Part shown: one piece after another, positions 22,547-33,229 of the stretch
Layout of the letters: each line of letters opens with the position of its first letter
Position numbering within the stretch: position 1 is the stretch's first letter
Origin: Phoronis australis
Lineage: Eukaryota; Phoronida; Phoronidae
Assembly: GCA_002633005.1 (NCBI GenBank)
Contig: NMRA01000175.1
Location: 528,916 to 592,915, forward strand
Length of the DNA stretch: 64,000 nt
Reading direction: 5' to 3'
Position numbers and translations under genes: made by a program
Notes under the pieces: generated by a model
What the model was told of the DNA's origin: nothing
The model's database searches: none
The model's input: only the letters and a program-made list of their open reading frames with translations

Positions 22547-23740
22547 GAAGCAACCACTTGTGCAGCGTATCAAAATATATATTTCATATCGAGACCTTGT
22601 CCGTCTTCATACTAGCGCTCGATTGCAGTCCGAAGCCAGCATAGCGCAGGGGGTGGTTCGAAGAGTGGACCTTTGATATTTTGTAAACGTCGACACTGTG
22701 GAGTTTACATTAAGGCCACCAGTTGACGCAGCTTAATCAGGGGGAAGAAAAATTGGTTCACGCAGCGATGACTCTCAGCTCTATGCTTTTTTGATGAGAC
22801 GGAATACCAGAGATGAGGATGCCGGGACGGTTGCTCGCAAAGAATGGGACTCAATTCGGATGTAATCAGTGTGGTCCAAAACTTTCTCGGGTTACTTCTT
22901 GCCAAATTTTGAAATGAGGCATGCTAAAATGAATGATTACACGTACCTGGACGGAAATATCCAGTCGGAGAACAACTTGACGAAATTTTTTATCAAGTTA
23001 TATTTTTGCGCGTTACTTAAGTCGTTGGAAAATGGGAACAGCCCACTATGGCCTACTCACCAATTCGGTTCGCCATTCCGAAAGATCATTACTTCGGAGG
23101 TTCACTACTACTTTTACATGCAAAAATGAATGATACTTCGGTTATTAGATACACTGAATGGTGCACCTGTACCGAAAACAACGCCCGGGTATTAAAATAT
23201 TTTGTTTGGATGTCATCCGCTTGCGAAATTGCTCACATGTCTTACGAACACAGAAAAATGAAAACGTTATTGCATTTTAAAAAATATGGAGTGGGAATAT
23301 TAATGAATTATCAACCACGATACATTCATCAAATCCATGTCAAGGTCGCATCATTTCACAGCGCGACTGAAAAGTTTAGGACCGCTGCGCCTGAACCTCA
23401 CCCACCGGAACCACGCACGAAATTAAATGTAGTTAGCAGGCTTCTCTGGCCCTGCCAGTCTTTACTAAGTCAGAGACCCCTTTCAGTCTTCTTAAATTTA
23501 AAACCTTTGGTCGCCGCAGCCCTGACCCGTGCCCCAGATGTGGTCCATGCTTGATGAGAATGAGTCGTTAGATTCAAGAATCGCGACTGGCAGTGATTGG
23601 AACTGAGCTCGTAAACAAAGTAATCAATGAATTAAGAACTATTCAACTTTTGCACACCCTTTAAATGGTTACTAAATGGACACAAATGCAATACTTTATT
23701 CATCTCCGTTAAGACTCATTACCAGGTAATCAGAGCAATG
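22547..23740. other. Downstream flank of the rolling stone-like gene; no supported gene
   Basis: A 168-codon frame at 23048-23554 (plus) has no recognisable domain or membrane segment, and its composition looks like noncoding DNA. I saw no clear polyadenylation hexamer immediately after the stop at 22546. Confidence 0.4.
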
Positions 23741-23741
23741 A

Positions 23742-23826
23742 ACTGTGTGACTCAGTGGTTTAAGGTCCGGACTCTTGTTCGGGAGACCTGGGTTTGAATC
23801 GGCTGGCTTCACTGGCTGACAATCGC
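23742..23826 (+). mobile_element. tRNA-derived SINE head
   Basis: A-box-like 'tgactcagtggtttaagg' (23748-23765) and B-box 'ggtttgaatc' (23791-23800) stand at tRNA-like spacing, with an anticodon-arm-like 'ggactcttgttcggg' between. The downstream part is unremarkable. Confidence 0.55.
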
Positions 23827-24789
23827 GCATTGCTCAAAGGTGTACTTCTCTGAGCTCGGTCTTACTAATGAATGAGTGCAAGGGTGTGAATTAGAATCTG
23901 GATATAATGCGAAAGAGACTCCTGGGGCTGTGCTTATATGTAAGAAAAAAAAAACAACTGTCGGAGTTCTGGTTTTGGAATTGTGCACATTCGAATTGTA
24001 ATATTCTGTGTACTATCAAGACGAAGGCAAAAGAGACTTGTTTCGATATAAATATAAGTATCTATTAAATGAACTGAACTGTATGTTGTACAAAGCGTGA
24101 CTGAGGCTACACAGCTACTGGCATGCACTATAAATACAATGTTGGAGGCCAACATTAATTAATGTGGTCGCCATGATTAACTCTGACAGTCTCTAAACAA
24201 ATACTGGAAGTGTACAATGAGCTCATCATGTTACACGAAGTAGTGAACTTTCGGAGGTGTCGAACCGATCGGAGTAGCGAACTTTCGGAATAGCGGCGTC
24301 TAACCTTGGAAATCTTTTCCATCAAGTTACTTGCTCCTACGACGTCTGTGAGGCTGTACACCATTCACACACTATTGACAAGAGAAGACTATCTTCATTG
24401 GCCCGTTTTTTTTTTGGGTCTAGACCTACTTTTCCCAAAAAATGTGAACATGCTCGTCGGTGTTTTCTCAGTTCAAGAAAACACGGTTATAGTTAAATTC
24501 TGTTTTTTCAGCAGCGATAGAGAGCTGCCTGTAGTTAACTTACCGTCGGCTTCTACTGAATTTAAAAGGACGGAAACGCACACAGGTGCACACGCATGCA
24601 TGCCAATCCACCAATCCACAGTCGAAATGGACACTGGATGAAACCACACCCAGTGTATTTGGCGAACACGTTCAATTCCAAATTTGAAAACGCCATGCTG
24701 TTAGAATTTGTGGCTTTTAAGATCCTACGCATCCATGTTATCTTAACTGCCTTTACAAAAGAATAAACATCTATCACTTTACAACCACC

Positions 24790-25460
24790 AGTCATAAGTT
24801 CTGTAGCCTGAGTTCCGCATTTAACAAAGATAATAATTCGTCGGAAATTTGAAAAAAGTCAAAGCGTGATTTGTTAACTGTTTTTTTCCTACTCCATATA
24901 AAAGAGGTATGATCCGGATCGTACACTCTCCAAGGGTCAACCAAATCAAATATTTGCTTTAAATTTAAAACTGTTTTTCTAGCCTGAGGATTGTTCAGAT
25001 TGATGTAACCAAAACAGTCTCGGTCATAGTCTTGGACCAAATTCCAATCTTCGCACAGAACAATAAATTCGGTGTTGAACACAGAGATGCGATCTGCTAT
25101 GTTTTCACAAAAAGTGGAGAATCTTGGTTAGGACCGTATATGTAGGCTAGGGTAACTGTGATAATTTTTTAAACACTATTTCTATAATTAAAAGCTTCCT
25201 TTTTCGTCATTATAGCTATGTAATTTCATGTTCAAAATTATTATTAATTAGGATAGTCACACCCCGTGCATCACTTCTACCCGGACTCACAAAAATGTCA
25301 AAGCCCCACTGGGCCCTAATCATATCATGGTCTGATTTTATGAAATGTGTCTTGGAGACAATAAATATTATATATTTTTTCCTTTTAGATAATTAAAAAC
25401 ATCCTTAGGTTTTTGAAAATTTCGTAAACCTCTGCAGTTTAAAGACATAACGTTAATCAT
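24790..25460 (-). mobile_element. LINE endonuclease-domain fragment (L1/Tx1-like)
   Basis: On the minus strand in shifted frames: MSLNCRGLRNFQKPKDVF (25450-25390), then CLQDTHFIKSDHDMIRAQWG, then DARGVTILINN, then CEDWNLVQDYDRDCFGYINL and NNPQARKTVLNLKQIF. These are the ordered motifs of an apurinic-type retrotransposon endonuclease. The N of the first motif, the E/Q in QDTH and the D-x-N in EDWN mark active-site blocks; the usual Glu of the second block is Gln here and the Gly before DWN is Glu. It ends near 24790 without a reverse transcriptase, so it is truncated. Confidence 0.85.
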
Positions 25461-25599
25461 CTTTTAGATATTAGGTAAATGTCAATGAAATAACAACAAT
25501 AGATTCATAAACCTGTAAACAAAAACTCCAATATATGACTTCTGAGCTATGTGATAGACAGGTCTTATAAAGACAATACCTCCCTTCACAGATATAGGA

Positions 25600-26180
25600 C
25601 AATATTACATAGTTACACAATCAAACACCTAAAAACACAAATCCAAAAACCTTCCCTAGCATCCTGGTTCACAAGTGTGGGATAAATTTTTTGTACATCC
25701 AACCGGAAAAATAAACAAATAGCAGTAACAGAGCACAGCATGATCTGAGTTTCGAGTTTAATACAGAAAGGGTAAGTCAGAGCCACACCAGCGCAGTGGC
25801 ACTATAAATAACAGACAATAAAGCCTGCCGAGACTTGCCATAATCAAATCCCTGTAACAGAAATAACAAAAAAGAAAACAGGGAAAAAACATCAAGGCGC
25901 TGGTATTAACAGTTTTCATTGTAGTTAATATTACCAGTAGCTGCAACAATTTTGTTGTTGTTCATCTGCATCCTATCTTTAATGGATAGGCTGGGGCTGG
26001 ACCTTTTGCGCTGAAGGGGGGGGGGGGTTCGACCGAAGCCCCCCACCGCGGCTACGGGCCTGGATTATATGTACGTTAGTGTATAAATGCAAAGAAAGAA
26101 ATGGCGGACTATGAATAATTTTAGCCTTATCATGCAAGTGGCGTAACAGCAACTACTTCGTTTTTGCATTGATGTTTAAC
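25600..26180. other. Intergenic, low information
   Basis: AT-rich sequence with a G-run near 26016-26029 next to an 'aagccccccaccgcggct' block, similar to other G/C-run hairpins in the window. No gene seen. Confidence 0.4.
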
Positions 26181-26184
26181 AGCC

Positions 26185-26440
26185 CGTTGAAACACATACA
26201 TGTACAATAAACACACATCTGGCCGATTTAACCGGTGTGTTTATTCATACTGTGTGAATACAAGACAGCAACGTAAACAAGTCAGCGACAGTAGAAAAAT
26301 GCACTCTGAAAAGGCGCAACCACAACTTTCTGGGATTCACATTTCTTGAACATGAATTAAGCACCGATTTGTCTGTGCAACAGACCACATTTACACTTTC
26401 TCCATCAGAATGCCAGTTCGTTGGCGTAAAGCGCAGCCTG
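26185..26440 (-). repeat. Dispersed repeat, inverted relative of 35455-35640
   Basis: It shares, in opposite orientation, blocks such as 'gaacatgaattaagcaccga', 'tttgtctg', 'aagtcagcgacagta', 'aaaaatgcactc' and 'tactgtgtgaatac'. The copies are 9 kb apart. Confidence 0.75.
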
Positions 26441-26989
26441 TTGAAAATTCGACGAGCCAATCAGAAACGCCAGTGTAAAAAATCCCCGAGGAAAATTAAA
26501 TGATACCTGCAGTGTCCTAACACCTAGCGACACGCAGGGAACCTGCGAGACAGCCCGTGAAGCTATCAACGACACCTACCGATATGTAACTGAAATACGT
26601 ATTTTGTTGCAGGTGCGTGTCCACCATATATAAGAGATAGATTTTGTGAGCAGCTTAGCTTTTTTATTTGGTTTCACAATCACAACTACGGGAAGATACA
26701 TATTAATATATATGTGATTAGGCGTACTTTAGTTTACAGACGTTTTTCTTGTAACACAGGTAGTGACAGGCTTGGTCTAAGTCGAGAATCATTATCAAAC
26801 AAAGCCTTCTCAACACACAGTACAATCTGACATTGAAAACTATTGCACGAAGTTGCAAGAATCATCTATTACTGAAGCAAGAACAACCAGACTTGACATG
26901 CATAACTAAACAAACCTTAGACTAGCATATGATGAACCACCAACTCCATGTACTTTCAATGGATGAAATCTGTGTTTTCAAAGCCCTGA

Positions 26990-27168
26990 CGTCAGTCGTC
27001 ATTATTCACTAGCGACACCAGCCTCCCGTGCAGTAACGCCAGGACCTCGCTAAAAAGCACGACTTCGCGATATTACAAGAGATATTGCCGTGTACTTTAA
27101 ATGAGAACACGTGACTTTGGCTACATTTTAGCAAGGTCCTAGCGTTACTGAACGCACCCCTACCCAAA
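26990..27168. mobile_element. MITE-like element, copy 1 (others at 31030-31175 and 43095-43235)
   Basis: It shares 'atgagaacacgtga', 'gcaaggtcctagcgttactg', 'ctcgctaaaaagca' and a gggt(a/g)(g/c)agttca-type terminus. The ends are loosely inverted. No coding sequence. Confidence 0.6.
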
Positions 27169-27642
27169 CTGCCAGGTTTTATTTCCGCACCGGCAAGTAC
27201 GTTGTTAGCAAGCCAGCTAGCTGTAATACAGCTGTATGAAGACTATCGTCAAAATACAGCTAGGTACCACTGTGTGTATTTCTTCCGTAGACACCAAAAT
27301 TGTACACAGCCAGGGTAGTTCTGCTCGTCAACTCGCCGTGAAACCTGTATCAACATGTAGAGCTAAAGACCGGACGGGGTGCATGCAAAATCTGGGTGTC
27401 AACCGACACTCACCTTTCCCGTTACAACCGTTTAAGTGAAAAACAATGCAACAAACGTCATTTTATTTCGTCATTCTCGACCTTTTGCAACAATGAAAAG
27501 TATGTTGTCGTTTTGAAAACAGTACGCACGCGCACGCGCCATTTCCTAAATTTTTGCGACAACTTCGCAGCAGCAAAACGTATTTTGAAATTCGGTTACA
27601 ACAGTTGATTGAAAAATCGGCGAAAAAGAAATTGGCCAATAG

Positions 27643-27779
27643 CAGGGGCGGATCCAGGATTTTTAGTTATGGGGGCCAGGGCATATAGTATTAGCCAGGA
27701 CATTCGCACCCCCCAATTACCAAATGGAATCTGGGAGAGTTTTAGGGGGGCCATGGCCCCCCTCTAAATCCGCCACTGA
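27643..27779. mobile_element. Short GC-ended MITE (137 bp)
   Basis: It begins 'ggggcggatccaggattttt' and ends 'ctctaaatccgccactga', an imperfect terminal inverted repeat. Inside is the palindrome GGGGGGCCATGGCCCCCC (27745-27762). Confidence 0.65.
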
Positions 27780-28424
27780 ATAGGTAATGCAATACTTCAT
27801 GGCGCCGAAAGCCAACGCAGATCGCTCCACAACTTAAGCAGCAGAATAACGGTAGAAAGCCATTTTTTCAAACACGGTTAAATAACTCAGTTTATTCAAG
27901 GAAGTCTGTAGTTTTTATTGACACTAATTTTGTGTCTGATTTTTTCTTACCACTTTTTTACCCACATCGGCGCAAAGCTGTATATTTAGTATACAGCTTT
28001 GTACCAAGGCTAGTACGTTGTGTGCTAATCATTCATGGTCGGCTGTTGTGTTGTCATAATACACTAACCAGAAACTGAAATAGATAATTTAGGGCAGTGG
28101 CGCCTCCTCAAGGATAGTACACAAGAAAGTGTCAGAGTTGCAAATCTGTTGTCTATAATCTAAGATCAAACAGATTATACAACGCAGGAGTACACAGGAA
28201 GGTTCGCAATGATTCACAAACTATGCCTATGGTGGTTGTAAAAGGACAATATGTGTTTTTGTTTGTCTTCAGACATAACTGTCCAAAGAAGCTCACCATC
28301 TCCATCAGCAGACTGTTCTTTATAGATATAACCAGCCAGTCACTTTTGCAAGCGCCGCCCCCTTACAAAAGGTCAACAAACAAACAATAAGTTTTATCCG
28401 ACACAGCGCCACCTATACTGCTCG

Positions 28425-28650
28425 AAAAAAGTATGATTACAGCAGTATTTGTTCGAGTTGGAAGGCATAAAAGACATGAGAGCCTCCTAAGGTGGCCCTC
28501 TATGCACAAAAGGTACTTACGGCAAGGTGACTTTGATGGTTTAATCAGTGTCAGCCATAATTCCCCGAAAAGCTTGTGGCCTATGAAGGGCGTATGGGAT
28601 GGCCATTGTCCCTACTACTAAGGAGAGACGGTGGCACTGTCTATCAAGGA
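28425..28650 (+). repeat. Modular repeat family M2, copy 1
   Basis: It shares 'gtatttgttcgagttggaa', 'ggtggccctctatgc', 'gtacttac', 'tgactttgatg', 'aaaagcttgtggcc' and 'gacggtggcactgtct' with copies at 59505-59710 and 59895-60090. Unknown function. Confidence 0.75.
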
Positions 28651-28847
28651 GTTAGCCTTTGACCCCAAGAAGTCCACAATATGCCACCGGTTAAATGATA
28701 TCTTTGGATAATTGAGTCTTTGTGTGACTAAACAAATTTGATAATATAATTGGACCAAAAACATGACACGTGGATTCTGAAACTAGAAAGCCTGGGCTTT
28801 TAAGTGAGGTAAGAAACAACTGTCACAATTTTGATTTTTTGTCTTTG

Positions 28848-29096
28848 CATGCGCGCACCCAGGGGGGGGGCTCAGGGGGCTCAAATGAGCCCCCCCATTT
28901 GGCGAAGTGGGCAAAAAGGTCCACCTGTGAGAAACAAAAAGTCCGAGACAGAAGTAAGTCCGCTAAACAAGCACAAACGCGCAATTCACAGTGGTGCGTC
29001 TGTTTTTTTTTAGTCCGCAGACTATTTTGTTACCAAAAGGTCCACAACGTTAGGAATTCGAGCCCCCCATATTGAAGGCTGGGTGCGCACATGCTA
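28848..29096. mobile_element. MITE with CATGxGCGCACCCAG terminal inverted repeats, full copy
   Basis: Left end 'catgcgcgcacccagg', right end 'ctgggtgcgcacatg'. The interior holds a G-run/C-run palindrome, 'catttggcgaagtgggcaaa', 'agtccgc' blocks and 'cacagtggtgcg'. A second full copy is at 32976-33225 and partial ones are at 9345 and 59750. Confidence 0.85.
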
Positions 29097-29218
29097 TGGA
29101 ATAGTGCATTAACTCAATGGAAAGGCATCTCGTTACAAAAATGACTGAAGAAAAATGTTAAGTAATGCATTTTTCCAACAGCCACCGCCGTAACAAAGCG
29201 CCTCTCAAGTTTGTAAGG

Positions 29219-30922
29219 TTAGTCCTCCAAATACTTGAATGTTTTCACCATTCCGCTTTCTCGCTCCAGTACTGACACCAGTCCTGGGCCTGATATACAT
29301 ATACCTGAAGGAAAACTGATGTCGCCAGGAGCAGTGATCACATGTGCACGCCCATTTTTGTATAAAACCACATGATTATTGAAATGGTCAGCAACGAGAA
29401 TATACCCGTAAATATCTACACAAACACCACATGGCCCACCGCTAAGTTTCTCGGTGAATGTGCTTATGACGGTGGACTGCGTGTGGTCAATCACATACAC
29501 ACAGCCTGGATAACACTGAACAACAACCACGTGACCAGAGTTATCCATGCACACATAGTGTGGTATGAACTCGTCCAGACCAAGGGACTTGGCATCCAAC
29601 TGTTGGATGATATTACAGTCCAAGTCAGTAATAATCACCCGTTCACCATCTGTGTCCGACACAACAAGGTGGTCATTGTGACTTGTAATGTACCCCTCAC
29701 CACAATACAAAGCTGGGCAGACCTTCATCAGGTGACCCTTTGCATCATACCTGACAACACCATGAATGCCCTGGTCGGTGATGAAGATCTCACCCTTTTC
29801 ATTACATGTCACATCAGTAGGATTGAGCAGTTTGTGATGTTCCTGTTGTACCATGAATTTTATAGTGTATTTGCGATCATCAATCACTTTTACGTTGTTG
29901 TTCATCCCATCTGCTACAACAAATATTCCATCACAAACTGTCAGTCCACTGCACCCAGTGCCCATTTCCCTTTTGCGCCGGCTTTTGGCGCGGTTAACAC
30001 TAACCGCGCATGCTTTAACCAGCGGTTCTAGGGTTCCAGGTTGAGATGGTGATTGGGATGGAATTTTTGGTTGCGAGGACATTGTGATTGGTCGAGATCT
30101 TACATCGATTTCTTCAACGTAAGCTTTTTCAGCTTTCCTTTTGACCATAAGGAATATTTCATTTAGTTCCGTTACACCTTCGCGTTTCTTGACATCAATT
30201 GCATGATTAAGCCTTTTCTTATAGTCGTCATAAATTACCCACAATTCCTCAAGCATTTTGGTTACCTTTTCTTTTTTTAGTTCTTCCAGAACGCCCCTTC
30301 GTTCATTTGACAAAATCTGATTATGATCTACTGCATCTAGCCATGGCTCAAGCAAAGCCTCAATTGCCTTGACTGCTTTCTTTGCTACCTCTTCAACTCC
30401 ATTCACTCTGTGTTTACTGTGACCCTTTTTTCTGCACAACGTACATAATAGGATTTTGCATCGTTCACAGTACATGTTCAGCAACTTATTGGAATGTACA
30501 GCACAGTATATCTTGTGACCTTGTGATGCAGGCATACTAACTGCGATGTCATTCACACTGACCTCATTGTGGCTTACTGTCTCCCTCTTCTGGCCACGGC
30601 TTTCCAAACTACTTTCACCCAAGTGATGGGCACACTGTGCACACATTGAATCTGCCTCTCCTGTGGATCCCATGTGTGAACACCGCACACCGACATTCAA
30701 TGGAAAACCAGCAACACCCCTATCAGGGATGTGTACAACATGACTGCACTTTGGGCAAGGAAAACGATCGCTACTGCCTGGTTTATCAATAACAATCTGC
30801 AAACAATCCTGGCAGAATGCATGGTGACAGGGCAGCTGACGGAGCTGCCTTTTTGGCTCTAAACACAATAAACATTCCATAAGTCTTTGTATATCCTCAG
30901 CCTCCTTGGAACTTGTTGCCAT
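29219..30922 (-). CDS. TRIM-NHL protein (RING, B-box, coiled coil, NHL repeats)
   Basis: A 567-aa protein in one coding exon. RING ligands are C17, C20, C32, H34, C37, C40, C56 and C59 (CLLC...LPCHHAFCQDC...CPKC). Residues 81-100 hold a degenerate first B-box-like Cys/His cluster. A second B-box spans 140-171 (CAVH, YCERCKILLC, CRKKGHSKH). Residues about 180-275 are helical and charged, a coiled coil, and residues about 320-567 hold NHL/beta-propeller repeats (for example GIFVVADGMNNNVKVID, GEIFITDQ, GYILVADHFNNHV). Such proteins are RING E3 ubiquitin ligases whose propeller binds partners or RNA. I chose the ATG at 30922, not the one 33 nt upstream, because an acceptor (tttcag|TT) at 30945/30944 removes the upstream one. 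Its cellular role cannot be read from sequence. Confidence 0.93.
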   Translation of the reverse strand: MATSSKEAEDIQRLMECLLCLEPKRQLRQLPCHHAFCQDCLQIVIDKPGSSDRFPCPKCSHVVHIPDRGVAGFPLNVGVRCSHMGSTGEADSMCAQCAHHLGESSLESRGQKRETVSHNEVSVNDIAVSMPASQGHKIYCAVHSNKLLNMYCERCKILLCTLCRKKGHSKHRVNGVEEVAKKAVKAIEALLEPWLDAVDHNQILSNERRGVLEELKKEKVTKMLEELWVIYDDYKKRLNHAIDVKKREGVTELNEIFLMVKRKAEKAYVEEIDVRSRPITMSSQPKIPSQSPSQPGTLEPLVKACAVSVNRAKSRRKREMGTGCSGLTVCDGIFVVADGMNNNVKVIDDRKYTIKFMVQQEHHKLLNPTDVTCNEKGEIFITDQGIHGVVRYDAKGHLMKVCPALYCGEGYITSHNDHLVVSDTDGERVIITDLDCNIIQQLDAKSLGLDEFIPHYVCMDNSGHVVVVQCYPGCVYVIDHTQSTVISTFTEKLSGGPCGVCVDIYGYILVADHFNNHVVLYKNGRAHVITAPGDISFPSGICISGPGLVSVLERESGMVKTFKYLED

Positions 30923-31029
30923 ATTTTTAGGGTGACCAATATAACTGAAACACAATGAAGCATAAGAATATATGCGATGCTAGTTATGGAATTATTCGAT
31001 TGCAACAAAAGTTATCCTTAACTACTCTC

Positions 31030-31178
31030 AGGCAGAGTTCAATAGCTGTCTCGTGACTGGAAAAATCTAGCCAGAATCACGTGTTCTCATTTAAAATACA
31101 AGTCAATATTATGCGTAATCTCGCAAGGTCTTGCTTTTCTAGCGAGGCCCTGGCTTTATTGAACTCTACCCAATGTCA
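31030..31178. mobile_element. MITE-like element, copy 2 of the 26990 family
   Basis: It starts 'gcagagttcaatagctgt' and ends 'ttattgaactctaccc', an inverted pair, with internal 'atcacgtgttctcatttaaa' and 'cgcaaggtcttgc'. It lies upstream of the TRIM-NHL gene. Confidence 0.65.
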
Positions 31179-31179
31179 C

Positions 31180-32320
31180 TGTATGTAGCCATTATAAGCA
31201 TTCTGAAAACAATTTTACAACCCTACAAAATAACCAGGTATTTTTTTGGAAAAAAATTACAGATACAATTTTGTCAAATCAGTTAATAAGCATAAAAATA
31301 CTAGTCAATGGTATAATGGCCATTGCAAGAATTCCCCACTCTTTCACTGAATTTTCAAAACTCATTAATAAACTGATCAATCAGGCTACAGAAAATAACT
31401 TGGACAAATTCACAATAGTACAGATTATTCAAAATCCAAAATAACTGCATCATCATGACTCATGTATATTACAATCAATAGCCCACTTTTCCCTACAGAA
31501 TTTCGAACTTATCAGCTACAAGTATTAGTTGTAAGTCCAATACCAGAAATGCCCAGAAAGAATAATGGGTCATTCTGGGACAACTTGTAACAAAAAGTTG
31601 AGAAACAACAGGTTTCCAAGTTGTGCACACATTCAGGACCATAGTTCATAGTTAACATCTCACTGCTTGGTATTGGTAACAGAATTTCAAGTTCAAGCAT
31701 ACTCTTATGGGGAAGCGAGTGCGATTCCAAGTTCAAGCACAACAAGCCAACAGAACAAGAGGGGGTGTTGTGGGTATTTTGATTTGTGGTAGCCTATATC
31801 GACGTATAAATCAGGGCCTATTTACCGAGTATTAGTTATTAGTAATCTATTGAAAAACGAAAGAAGTGTCCAAAGCACAGGGGCAACCAATCGGCGACGT
31901 CAATGACGATGTGGTGAGTCATTCCTCGACTAAAAGTTTGAAATCCTATCACTCCTGTTGTCTCCTGTGAACCTAAACAACCCCGAAGCCAAACTGATCA
32001 TTCCTGGCATGTTCGTGTACCCCATAATTGCACCAAAAAGTCGAGTACCTTCGGACTCTCTGTTGGCATGAAGTCGCTCTAAAATCTCCCAAAACTAAGT
32101 CTACTCGATGCGCATGCTCCTTGTCCTGGGTTTTTGTCTCGCTGGTTCCCTGTGTGACCGCTAGGTCGGGTGGTAGTGAACTAGTCTCCTGGTTAGTAGT
32201 GAACACGCAGGTATCAAAGACGACGGTCTCTGGTATCACTGAACTTTCCTCGGGATTTTTTTTTACACCGGCGTTTCTGATTGGCTGGTCAAATTCTTGA
32301 CAGGTAGCGCTTCACGTAAA
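31180..32320. other. Upstream flank of the TRIM-NHL gene; no supported gene
   Basis: The TRIM acceptor at 30945 implies a noncoding first exon somewhere here or beyond, but I cannot place it. No long reading frame with recognisable motifs is seen. Confidence 0.35.
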
Positions 32321-32334
32321 CAAATTGGCATGAC

Positions 32335-32470
32335 TGATAGAGGAAGTGTAAATATACACAAAACGTACCGAGAGTGGCGTCCACGACTTATTCCGCGTAT
32401 ACGCAGAATAAGGTCGAATGGTATATTACTTTCAGTCATGTACGCCAATCGAGGTACGTTTTGTATTTAT
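32335..32470. repeat. Short inverted-repeat element, copy 2 (relative at 20275)
   Basis: It has 'acacaaaacgtaccgagagt' at the left and 'aatcgaggtacgttttgt' at the right as inverted ends, with the inner palindrome 'ttccgcgtatacgcagaa'. It is about 110-130 bp. Confidence 0.65.
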
Positions 32471-32975
32471 CCCATGCGCTTCGAATCCCTAAGTTTCTTG
32501 CTTTTTTCGGAAGCTTTTTCAAAGGCCTCATCCAGACTGTTCACATGGCGGATCACATCCTATATGTATGTACTTGCACGTTAGGTTGCAAGTTTTCTCT
32601 TGAAAAAGAAACAGTTTAAAAAGTAACGATTTAGTTCTTGAAAAGAGATAGCAAAGATGAAAACAACGGCAACTGAGCAGTGATCTCGTAACATCTCCTG
32701 GAAATAGTTAAAAAACAACATCTGATATTTTAATTTCCTAGGAATCGGCGCCTGTGCAGACGATACACTATTCAGCAATTGAAAACTGAGACATAAGTGT
32801 CTTAAAATTAACAGTTTTGTTCCAGAATTTACGTTTAGGGCCTGGTTGAATGTCGAGTGTTAGTTACACTGTTGCAACTGTGTTACTTTAAACTTTATCC
32901 CACGCGCGTTGAATCTGTCGAGGGAAATACGGCCATGAAACAAAGTTTTCCGTATTCACCTCCCGCACTACTTTA

Positions 32976-33226
32976 ACAGCGACCCAGGGGGGGCTCGGGG
33001 GGCTCCAACGAGCCCCCCATTTGGCGAAGTGGGCAAAAAGGTCCGCCTCCCCCCAGAGACAAAAAGTCCGGGAAAATGGGACAAAAGTCCACTCTAAATA
33101 AGCGCAAACGTGCACTTCACAGTGGTGCTCCCTTTTTTTTAGTCCGCCCGCTCTTTTGTTAGCAAAATGTCCGCAACGTCAGAAATTCGAGCCCCCCCCA
33201 TATTGAATGCTGGGTGCGCTCATGGT
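32976..33226. mobile_element. MITE with CATGxGCGCACCCAG termini, second full copy
   Basis: It aligns over its length with 28848-29096: G/C-run palindrome, 'catttggcgaagtgggcaaa', 'cacagtggtgct', 'ttagtccgcc' and 'ctgggtgcgctcatg' at the right end. Confidence 0.85.
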
Positions 33227-33229
33227 ACC

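Noticed and set aside
23048-23554. 168-codon plus-strand frame
   Set aside because: No domain, signal peptide or membrane segment, and composition like flanking noncoding DNA; possible but unsupported.
28831-29075. Small frames on the G/C-run MITE at 28.9 kb (and its relatives at 9.3 and 32.9 kb)
   Set aside because: They arise from copies of one noncoding MITE; the similar peptides reflect repeat identity.
29372-30031. 219-codon plus-strand frame
   Set aside because: It is the antisense shadow of the TRIM-NHL coding sequence.
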